A DNA stretch of 18,336 bases. Source: Deltaproteobacteria bacterium. Lineage in GTDB: Bacteria > Desulfobacterota > Desulfomonilia > UBA1062. Of this stretch, positions 13,403 to 18,336 are shown piece after piece. A program made the translations under genes and the position numbers. The notes under the pieces are model-generated. The model had not been told where the DNA came from. It searched no databases and saw only the letters and a list, made by a program, of their open reading frames with translations. The stretch lies in contig JAGVNP010000277.1 in the NCBI GenBank assembly GCA_020053185.1, positions 1 to 18,336 on the forward strand, read 5' to 3'. Within the stretch, counting starts at the first letter, position 1, and every line of letters begins with the position of its first letter.

Positions 13403-13426
13403 TAATTTGAGCGCTCTATATGTCAA
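13396..13426 (-). promoter_or_regulatory. Predicted promoter of the polyamine operon
   Basis: On the minus strand a perfect TTGACA (13421-13426) precedes TTTAAT (13396-13401) with a 19-base spacer. The -10 is good, the spacing is longer than optimal. The -10 lies inside the palindrome at 13387-13402. Confidence 0.5.
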
Positions 13427-13615
13427 TAATTGCGCATTGTCAATAAAATATTTTCGTTAATAATTTCAGCATGTTAAAGAATAACAGGCCAATCGAAGGT
13501 TTATAACACTAAACTATTTTATACCATTTTGAACGCTTCGGCTAAAAGATAAGGCTATTGCTTGTTTTTTGGACATTCTGGATATTATTTTAAAAACTTC
13601 ACATGCTTTTTTTCG

Positions 13616-13675
13616 GTCATTGCGAGGAGTGTAAGCTCTAGCCTGTCCTGAACTAAAGTGAAGGATGGCAATCCC
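13616..13675. repeat. Degenerate palindromic repeat (GTCATTGCGAGGAG type)
   Basis: It begins GTCATTGCGAGGAG and ends with GGCAATCCC. The sequence resembles the GTGAGATTGC...CGCAATGAC repeat at 15649-15702. It appears eroded, with imperfect arms. Confidence 0.45.
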
Positions 13676-13727
13676 AATAACATCATCTGCCCCCTCACCC
13701 CGAGGTTGTGTCGTAATTGGTTTTTTC

Positions 13728-13933
13728 GTCATTCCGGGCAAGCGAAGCGCGACCCGGAGTTATTAATAAGTTCTGGATTCCCGCCTGCGAGACTGTGTCA
13801 CAATCCCCCTTTTTGTCATTTCGAGCAAAGCGAGAAATCTTGATGATCAATAATATTAACATGTTAAGATTCCTCACATTCGTTCGGAATGACAGTTTCC
13901 CCTATTGCGACACAGTCTCTGCGCGGGAATGAC
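13728..13933. repeat. GTCATTCC-type palindromic repeat, interrupted by a MITE
   Basis: The element starts GTCATTCCGGG at 13728 and ends GCGGGAATGAC at 13933. If the insert at 13790-13918 plus one CTGCG copy is removed, the inner part rejoins as ATTCCCGC-CTGC-GCGGGAAT, a perfect hairpin. That matches the intact hairpin at 5366-5385 in the other copy, so the interruption is secondary. Confidence 0.75.
13790..13918. mobile_element. 129-bp MITE with terminal inverted repeats and 5-bp target duplication
   Basis: The ends are inverted repeats: AGACTGTGTCACAAT on the left (13790-13804) and, on the minus strand, AGACTGTGTCGCAAT on the right (13904-13918), one mismatch in 15. The flanks carry the direct repeat CTGCG (13785-13789 and 13919-13923). 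The inside is itself a long imperfect palindrome built from GTCATT[T/C]CGA arms. There is no transposase, so it is non-autonomous. It would need a DDE transposase encoded elsewhere that makes 5-bp duplications. Confidence 0.8.
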
Positions 13934-14042
13934 AACTTTACGGGGAGAGGATTAAGCTTGCCCTGAGCGAAGTCGAAGGGGTGATGGGTAACCCATGTGA
14001 CGGTCTGACACAAAGAATCATTCCGGACATAGCGCTGTTCTC

Positions 14043-14834
14043 TTATTTTCGAATAGTATAGCGCCCGCCTTTTTTATCTATTCTCGCAAACGGGGTATAC
14101 GGATCGTGCTCAAAAACAACAATCCATTCTCTTTCCAATGCAGCATCCAGCATCTTTTTTTTCGTCTCGATTATCTCAAGTGGAAAAAGATCATATGCCA
14201 TTATGCAGGGAAGATGCACATGTGCAGCAGTAGGAATAAGATCTCCAGGATAAAAGATCTCTTCATCTATGAGCACACTTACATGACCCCTGGTATGCCC
14301 CTGGGTCGGCAGTACCTCAATACCAGAAGCTACACTAAAAGGCGGCTCTATGAGCTTAAAAGACTTTATCGCATCGAGATCGCTTCTGCGATAGCTTCCT
14401 TTTATGAGCGGATTACTGTTGTCGTGTGCGTCATCCCATTCTATGCGAGACACAAACACATCGGATGACACGTCCAGATCCGAGATCCCTCCGCAATGAT
14501 CAAAATGAAGGTGGGTGAACATGAGATAATCCACAAATCCTTTAAGCACTATATTTTCTGTGATCCCGAGTATCTTCTTTTCTTTTTCACTGTACTGTGA
14601 GCCGAGTCCTGCATCGATCTGGTACACAGCCCGGTCCTTAAAAATCTTCACCACGTTTGTCGCCATGACAATTCTATTTTTCTCATCTGCAGGAAACCAC
14701 TCCTGCCACATGGTTTTAGGGATCTTGCCAAACATGGTTCCGCCATCCAGCAGAAAATTGCCGGCATTTATCACTTCGATCAATGTGCCTTTTCTGGTTT
14801 TTATCTGGTGTTTCATCTTTCCGGACACTATCAT
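14043..14834 (-). CDS. Metallo-beta-lactamase-fold hydrolase
   Basis: The 263-residue protein has the dinuclear zinc signature H-x-H-x-D-H in MFTHLHFDHCGG. Later ligands are a His in LPTQGHTRGHVSV, an Asp in IFYPGDLIPTAAH and a His in FEHDPYTPFA. This ligand series and the length are like AttM/AiiA-type lactonases and related small hydrolases of unknown substrate. No signal peptide is seen, so it should be cytoplasmic. The ATG at 14834 gives the longest frame. Another at 14816 (MKHQIKTRKG) has GGAAAG close upstream and could be the real start. It is divergent from the RsbRD-N-like gene, with 122 bases between them. The substrate cannot be told from sequence. Confidence 0.88.
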   Translation of the reverse strand: MIVSGKMKHQIKTRKGTLIEVINAGNFLLDGGTMFGKIPKTMWQEWFPADEKNRIVMATNVVKIFKDRAVYQIDAGLGSQYSEKEKKILGITENIVLKGFVDYLMFTHLHFDHCGGISDLDVSSDVFVSRIEWDDAHDNSNPLIKGSYRRSDLDAIKSFKLIEPPFSVASGIEVLPTQGHTRGHVSVLIDEEIFYPGDLIPTAAHVHLPCIMAYDLFPLEIIETKKKMLDAALEREWIVVFEHDPYTPFARIDKKGGRYTIRK

Positions 14835-14896
14835 GAGGAATATTGCCTGTAAATATCTTCCCAGAAATATCCGATATATTATGTATGATTATGGGA

Positions 14897-14925
14897 TTCA
14901 CAAACTTCATAAAAAGAGGTATAAA
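14897..14925 (+). promoter_or_regulatory. Predicted promoter of the RsbRD-N-like gene
   Basis: TTCACA (14897-14902), 17 bases, then TATAAA (14920-14925). Each box matches five of six consensus positions at optimal spacing. It lies about 30 bases upstream of the ATG at 14957. Confidence 0.65.
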
Positions 14926-14956
14926 GAAGAACGAATAATTTATTTAGGGGGGATGT

Positions 14957-15439
14957 ATGATTTCTCAAATACTCATTGGTTTAATAGAAAAAAACGCGGA
15001 CATTCTCACCAAGCGCTTGATGAAGGACCTCTTGGGCAGGGAAGAGACCAAACACTATCGCAATCTTCCGGAAGAACGCATTTACAACCATGTGTTTGAC
15101 GTATACAGCAGACTGGATTCATGGCTTAGCGGTGAAAAATCCAAAGCCAACATCAAAAAATTCTATTCTGAACTCGGCAAAAAAAGATACTCAGAAGGCA
15201 TACCCTTGAGCGAGATGATCATGGCATTCATGCTCATGAAAAGGCATCTATGGCTTTATGTGCTGGAAAACCAGGTGGTTGATTCTGCATACGAACTAAA
15301 CCGGACACTTGAGTTGAACAACCGCGTAGTTCTTTTCTTTGATAGAATCATCTATTTTGCCACCATAGGATACGAAGAAGAAATAGCAAAACCTCAGGCA
15401 GGCGGAATCCTGTCAAAGATCAAACCGGGCAAGAAATAG
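14957..15439 (+). CDS. Stand-alone RsbRD N-terminal-like sensor domain protein
   Basis: The 160-residue, mostly helical protein resembles the RsbRD_N domain, a globin-like fold found at the N-terminus of stressosome proteins and histidine kinases. Clues are the opening LIGLIEKNADILTKRLMKDL, the central YSRLDSWLSGEKSKANIKKFY and GKKRYSEGIPLSEMIMAFML, and the helix LELNNRVVLFFDRIIYFATIGYEEE. There is no kinase, STAS or HTH domain, so it would act by protein contacts or ligand binding. AGGGGGGAT lies just before the ATG, a strong ribosome site. It has its own promoter and is closed by a strong terminator, so it is a single-gene unit. Such solo proteins are known near sulfur and energy genes of anaerobes; its role here is not known. 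Confidence 0.75.
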   Translation: MISQILIGLIEKNADILTKRLMKDLLGREETKHYRNLPEERIYNHVFDVYSRLDSWLSGEKSKANIKKFYSELGKKRYSEGIPLSEMIMAFMLMKRHLWLYVLENQVVDSAYELNRTLELNNRVVLFFDRIIYFATIGYEEEIAKPQAGGILSKIKPGKK

Positions 15440-15462
15440 ATCAACTTAATACGGTCAGTGTA

Positions 15463-15500
15463 AAGCGAAGGGTCTCAATTGAGATTCTTCGCTTTTGTTT
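15463..15500 (+). terminator. Strong intrinsic terminator after the RsbRD-N-like gene
   Basis: AAGCGAAG (15463-15470) pairs with CTTCGCTT (15487-15494). The inner TCTC-AATT-GAGA continues the stem through two G-U pairs, giving about 14 pairs around a 4-base loop. TTTTGTTT follows. It starts 24 bases after the stop codon. Confidence 0.88.
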
Positions 15501-15536
15501 GTAATAGAAAATATATACCTTTCATACTTACCACGT

Positions 15537-15564
15537 TGTCATTCCGAACGAATGTGAGGAATCT
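15537..15564. repeat. Copy of the MITE internal arm (28 bases identical)
   Basis: The 28 bases from TGTCATTCCGAACG to GAGGAATCT match exactly, in reverse complement, positions 13867-13894 inside the MITE at 13790-13918. This shows a dispersed repeat family in the genome. Confidence 0.8.
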
Positions 15565-15574
15565 GACACGAAGT

Positions 15575-15639
15575 GTCATTCTGAGCCCAGAGGGCGAAGA
15601 ATCTTATCAAGATCCTTCGGGCATTGCCCTCAGGATGAC
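15575..15639. repeat. Imperfect 65-bp palindrome (GTCATTCTGAG type)
   Basis: The left arm starts GTCATTCTGAG and ends CGAAGAATCTT; the right arm reads the same with a few changes on the other strand (ending CTCAGGATGAC). Three bases separate the arms. It is of the same general class as the GTCATTCC repeats. Confidence 0.7.
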
Positions 15640-15648
15640 TGTTTCACA

Positions 15649-15702
15649 GTGAGATTGCTTCACGGAGTTTACACTGAGTGCAACGAACGTGTTCGCAATG
15701 AC
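15649..15702. repeat. Palindromic repeat (GTGAGATTGC...CGCAATGAC type)
   Basis: GTGAGATTGC and CGCAATGAC bound an imperfect inverted repeat. It ends 10 bases before the stop of the siroheme decarboxylase-family gene, so it would lie in that transcript's 3' end. Confidence 0.55.
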
Positions 15703-15712
15703 AATGCGGGCA

Positions 15713-16162
15713 TTAGTCTTCCAGCTGAAACCCTACATCTATCTTGAACACACGCTTTGCAGGCAGCTCCAAAATCTTTATACCGAGTTTACCTTCTATC
15801 TCCCTGATGATATCTGCACAACGCTTCTTGCTCGGCGCAATAAGGGTAAACCAGCAGTTCGGTGAACCTGATCTCACATAATTGTGCGTGACTTCATTAT
15901 ATGCATTCACAACAGAAGCAAATGCATCGATCTTATCGTCCGCTACTTCAGCCGCACACAAGGTAGCATGCCAGCCGATGGCCTTTGAATCGATGGTTGC
16001 GCCGATCCTGCGTATAATGCCTTCCTTCTTCAGCCTGGATATCCGTTGCAAAACCTCATCTTCTGTGATGCCCAACTCCAGAGCGATGCGCTCAAAAGGC
16101 TTTTGCTCAATGGGAAACTCTTTATTTATGATGCTAAGCAGCTCTTTATCTTTTTTGTCCAT
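15713..16162 (-). CDS. Siroheme decarboxylase subunit (AhbA/AhbB family, Lrp-like)
   Basis: AhbA and AhbB form the enzyme that decarboxylates siroheme to 12,18-didecarboxysiroheme in the alternative heme pathway. The 149-residue protein has an AsnC/Lrp-like helix-turn-helix fold (about residues 2-60, LSIINKEFPIEQKPFERIALE then VLQRISRLKKEGIIRRIG). A ligand-binding domain follows with the family motifs VTHNYVR and NCWFTLIAPS. These motifs and the neighbours argue for a decarboxylase rather than a DNA-binding regulator. Whether it is AhbA or AhbB is not decided here. Its start overlaps the end of ahbD by 17 bases, so the genes are coupled. The second subunit is not in the window. An Lrp-type regulator remains a weaker alternative. 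Confidence 0.83.
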   Translation of the reverse strand: MDKKDKELLSIINKEFPIEQKPFERIALELGITEDEVLQRISRLKKEGIIRRIGATIDSKAIGWHATLCAAEVADDKIDAFASVVNAYNEVTHNYVRSGSPNCWFTLIAPSKKRCADIIREIEGKLGIKILELPAKRVFKIDVGFQLED

Positions 16163-17144
16163 GATAATACCAGCAAGCAGGATCGAATTTCAATCCGTCT
16201 CCATACACCTCATATGCCCGCGCCCTGCATCCGCCGCACACATTAGTATATTCGCAACTCTTGCACGGCCCCTGCAATTGTTTGGTGTCCCTCAATGACC
16301 TCAAGACAGGCGACTCTTCCCATATTTCCTTGAATGCTTTCTCCCTGATATTACCGAGACTGACCTGGAAAAATCCGCATGGCTGAACCTCGCCCAGAGA
16401 CGATATAAACGCAAAACCGGTTCCTGCAAGGCATCCTTTTGTCTTTACATCTCCACCTTTTTCAGCAAGAAGCCTGTAAAACTGCGGAGCGCATGTTGCC
16501 TTGCATTCTATCCTGGCCTCTTTATACACAAGATAAAATTCCTCCAGCATGTCCCGGTACTCCTGAACTGTTGCTGCCTCAAGCTGAGCACCCCGCCCAG
16601 TGGGCACCAGGAAAAACACATGCCATGCAATTGCACCGAGGTCCCGGATCATTGCAGGAAAATCTTTCATCTGGTCCACATTCATCGCTGCAACAGTCGT
16701 ATTAATCTGAACAGGCACTCCAGAATCAATAAGCGTCCTGATCCCCTCTGTTGCAAGATCAAATGCGCCTTTTAATCCCCTGAACTCATCATGAACTTCG
16801 CTTGTTGTTCCGTCCAGACTTACTGACACCCTGACAATGCCGGATTGTTTTATCTTTTCTGCAACCTCTTTTGTGACCAGCGATCCGTTTGTTGCAAGCG
16901 TCATTCTGAGTCCGAGCGATGTGCCGTAGCGTGCGAGATCAAACACATCCCGCCTTACAAGCGCTTCGCCGCCGGTAAGGATCACCATCTTAACCCCGAA
17001 CGATTTCAGCGCATCAAGAAGCCGGAAACCTTCTTCTGTGGTTAGCTCTTTCGGATCTCTTGCGTCTGTTGCAGATGCTCTGCAATGAATACAGCTTAAG
17101 TTACACGATTTTGTGACTTCCCATGCAACAATGAACGGCGCCAT
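16146..17144 (-). CDS. ahbD: Radical SAM heme b synthase (AhbD-like)
   Basis: AhbD converts the propionates of Fe-coproporphyrin III to the vinyls of heme b by oxygen-independent decarboxylation. The 332-residue protein has the radical SAM cluster motif C14-x3-C18-x2-C21 in VTKSCNLSCIHCRA, the SAM-binding ILTGGEALVR, and a Cys-rich C-terminal region (GCLAG, QPCGFF, CKSCEYTNVCGGC, PACWYY) for an auxiliary iron-sulfur cluster. The opening VAWEVTKSCNLSCIHCRAS is characteristic of AhbD rather than AhbC. NirJ (heme d1) and SPASM peptide-maturases are related alternatives, but neighbours hemB and the AhbA/B family gene favour heme. The ATG is 2 bases after the hemB stop, with TTAGG just upstream. 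AhbC is not in the window. Confidence 0.82.
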   Translation of the reverse strand: MAPFIVAWEVTKSCNLSCIHCRASATDARDPKELTTEEGFRLLDALKSFGVKMVILTGGEALVRRDVFDLARYGTSLGLRMTLATNGSLVTKEVAEKIKQSGIVRVSVSLDGTTSEVHDEFRGLKGAFDLATEGIRTLIDSGVPVQINTTVAAMNVDQMKDFPAMIRDLGAIAWHVFFLVPTGRGAQLEAATVQEYRDMLEEFYLVYKEARIECKATCAPQFYRLLAEKGGDVKTKGCLAGTGFAFISSLGEVQPCGFFQVSLGNIREKAFKEIWEESPVLRSLRDTKQLQGPCKSCEYTNVCGGCRARAYEVYGDGLKFDPACWYYHGQKR

Positions 17145-17146
17145 CT

Positions 17147-18118
17147 TTACCTAAGCAGCTCTGCCAGCCTCTGTGCAAAATACGTGATGATCATGTCTGC
17201 GCCAGCCCTCTTGATCGAGGTCGCACTCTCTAATATCGCCGCATCTTCATCAAGCCAACCCATCTGGCTCGCAGCCTTTATCATGGCATATTCTCCAGAC
17301 ACCTGATACGCAGCAAGCGGCAGATCAAACTCATCTGCAATTACCCTGATCACATCAAGATAAGGCATGGCAGGCTTTACCATGAGCATGTCTGCACCTT
17401 CTTCCACATCAAGGCTGGCCTCTCTAAGCGCTTCCCTCACATTTGCAGGGTCCATCTGATAGGCCTTCCTGTTGCCGAATGAAGGCGTAGATCCTGCTGC
17501 CTCTCTGAACGGCCCGTAAAAGGCCGAAGCATATTTTACCGCATAGCTCAGGATCGCGGTATTCTCGAAACCACCCTCATCCAGCGCATCGCGTATCACG
17601 CCCACCCTGCCATCCATCATATCTGACGGCGCAATGATGTCAGCACCTGCCTTTGCATGCGAAAGCGCTACATTGCTCAGCACTTCCAGCGTATCATCAT
17701 TGATCACATTGCCTTTTTCATCCAAAATCCCGCAATGGCCGTGATCTGTATATTCGCACAGACACACATCCGTGATCACTGCAAGCTCAGGCGCTGCATC
17801 CTTGATCTGCCTGATTGCCTGCTGCACCACACCATCCTTGTGATGCGCCTGCGTGCCAACGCTGTCCTTCTTCCTGGGTATGCCGAAAAGCAGAACAGCA
17901 GGGATGCCCAGAGACGCAATGTGCTTTGCAACCTTGGGAAGCATGTCAGGAGAATACCTGAACTGATCAGGCATGGAGCTGATCGGCTCCTTGAGCGCAT
18001 CAGCCTCCTTCACAAACAAGGGATAGATCAGATCATCAACCCGAACATGGGTCTCCCTCACCATTCTGCGTATTGTTTCTGTCTGCCTGAGCCGCCTCGG
18101 CCTGTTTTCTGGAAACAT
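17147..18118 (-). CDS. hemB: Delta-aminolevulinic acid dehydratase (porphobilinogen synthase)
   Basis: HemB condenses two 5-aminolevulinates to porphobilinogen, an early step of all tetrapyrrole synthesis. Counting from the ATG at 18118 the protein has 323 residues. The zinc site is C119, C121 and C129 (VCLCEYTDHGHC), so this is a zinc-dependent type. The two substrate-binding lysines are K195 (SYAVKYAS) and K248 (MVKPAMPYLD). A longer frame starting at 18175 was rejected because AGAGGTGGGG stands immediately before the ATG at 18118 and MFPENRPRRLR is the usual HemB opening. It is first in an operon with ahbD and the AhbA/B family gene, joining early and final steps of heme synthesis. Confidence 0.97.
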   Translation of the reverse strand: MFPENRPRRLRQTETIRRMVRETHVRVDDLIYPLFVKEADALKEPISSMPDQFRYSPDMLPKVAKHIASLGIPAVLLFGIPRKKDSVGTQAHHKDGVVQQAIRQIKDAAPELAVITDVCLCEYTDHGHCGILDEKGNVINDDTLEVLSNVALSHAKAGADIIAPSDMMDGRVGVIRDALDEGGFENTAILSYAVKYASAFYGPFREAAGSTPSFGNRKAYQMDPANVREALREASLDVEEGADMLMVKPAMPYLDVIRVIADEFDLPLAAYQVSGEYAMIKAASQMGWLDEDAAILESATSIKRAGADMIITYFAQRLAELLR

Positions 18119-18153
18119 ACCCCACCTCTCTTTAAAGATCTTATAGTGAGTAT

Positions 18154-18182
18154 TTATCACCACAGATATCAGCATATGTCAA
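18154..18182 (-). promoter_or_regulatory. Predicted promoter of the hemB-ahbD operon
   Basis: On the minus strand a perfect TTGACA (18177-18182) is followed after 17 bases by TGATAA (18154-18159). The -35 is strong, the -10 weak. It leaves a short leader of about 30 bases before hemB. Confidence 0.45.
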
Positions 18183-18226
18183 AACATAATAGAATCCACC
18201 TTTCCTGGCCCTTGAAAATAATAACT

Positions 18227-18247
18227 CCTCTCCCTTAATGGGAGAGG
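18227..18247. repeat. Palindrome CCTCTCCC-TTAAT-GGGAGAGG
   Basis: A perfect 8-bp stem with a 5-base loop, related to the GC-rich palindrome at 9319-9341. It could act as a terminator for a gene beyond the right edge or as a dispersed repeat. The remaining sequence to 18336 shows no supported gene. Confidence 0.55.
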
Positions 18248-18336
18248 CAGGCCTGCCCTGGAGCGAGGCACAAAACTACAAGCATGGATTGTGAATCCTC
18301 TATAAAGCTGAGTATCATATGCTCAAATTCCGATGC

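Larger units (their letters stand above)
13351..14042. other. Long non-coding region with promoter, operator and nested repeats
   Basis: This stretch of about 690 bases lies between the polyamine-operon start and the metallohydrolase gene. It holds the operon promoter and palindrome (13369-13426), AT-rich sequence with nothing recognised (about 13430-13610), then a chain of palindromic repeats (13616-13675, 13728-13933) with a nested MITE at 13790-13918. A 6-1-6 palindrome ATGGGTAACCCAT lies at 13984-13996. The open frames here are made of repeat sequence and are not believed to be genes. Confidence 0.75.

Noticed and set aside
13514..13932. Several short open frames between the polyamine operon and the metallohydrolase
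   Set aside because: They translate palindromic repeat sequence (for example SFRASEARPG and RFARNDK), a known artefact of such repeats.
14560..15099. 179-codon plus-strand frame spanning the metallohydrolase and RsbRD-N-like gene starts
   Set aside because: It runs antisense through one real gene and out of frame through another, with no ribosome site.
15537..15702. Possible CRISPR array
   Set aside because: The adjacent repeats are three different palindromes with no regular spacing or identical direct repeats.
15713..16162. Ordinary Lrp/AsnC transcription regulator
   Set aside because: The fold is similar, but HNYVR and CWFTL motifs and the overlap with ahbD favour a siroheme decarboxylase subunit. 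It is kept as a weaker alternative.
17657..18238. 193-codon open frame on the plus strand
   Set aside because: It lies antisense over hemB, whose motifs are intact. The predicted protein has no recognisable domain and no ribosome site.

Overview
The window looks like chromosome from an anaerobic or oxygen-shy bacterium with a Gram-negative type envelope. Composition is moderate (about 40-45% GC by eye) and genes are tightly packed. The content fits Nitrospirota (Thermodesulfovibrio-like) or Desulfobacterota: heme made through the siroheme (Ahb) route, superoxide reductase, rubrerythrin and a flavodiiron protein for oxygen defence, a pyruvoyl arginine decarboxylase, a stand-alone RsbRD-N-like sensor domain, and many GTCATTCC-type palindromic repeats. 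The lineage is an inference from gene content only. No rRNA, tRNA, CRISPR array or intact transposase was seen.

Layout. (1) 1-4041, minus strand: a seven-gene oxygen and iron defence operon. In transcription order it is a PerR-type repressor, rubrerythrin, desulfoferrodoxin/superoxide reductase, ferritin, an unrecognised two-helix membrane protein, a small ferritin-like diiron protein and a flavodiiron protein that runs off the left edge. A composite operator covers the predicted -10 region up to the Shine-Dalgarno of the repressor gene. (2) 4042-5212: nested palindromes, then a small lipoprotein gene and a double zinc-ribbon membrane protein gene. (3) 5213-8271: a MITE-like repeat ending a few bases before a promoter, then hsp20 and lon. 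(4) 8284-9259, minus strand: a 56-residue Trm112/YcaR-like protein overlapping a purine nucleoside phosphorylase. (5) 9517-10212: an isolated alternative-oxidase family gene with all expected iron ligands. (6) 10252-13350, minus strand: a complete polyamine operon, XRE-cupin regulator - speD - pdaD - speE - speB, joined by overlaps or gaps under 20 bases. (7) 13351-14042: a repeat-rich non-coding block holding a 129-bp MITE flanked by a 5-bp target duplication inside the loop of an older palindrome. (8) 14043-15439: divergent metallo-beta-lactamase-fold hydrolase and RsbRD-N-like genes, the latter ending at a strong terminator. (9) 15440-15712: three more palindromic repeats. (10) 15713-18118, minus strand: hemB - ahbD - ahbA/B family, a heme-synthesis operon with its own promoter.

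How the parts fit: the left operon reduces superoxide, peroxide and O2 and stores iron. The AOX-like protein could add a quinol-linked O2 sink. The Ahb genes make heme b without oxygen-dependent steps. The polyamine operon carries arginine to agmatine, putrescine and spermidine. The most interesting unknown is the conserved-looking membrane protein in the middle of the oxygen-defence operon. The clearest structural observation is the nested MITE with its target duplication.
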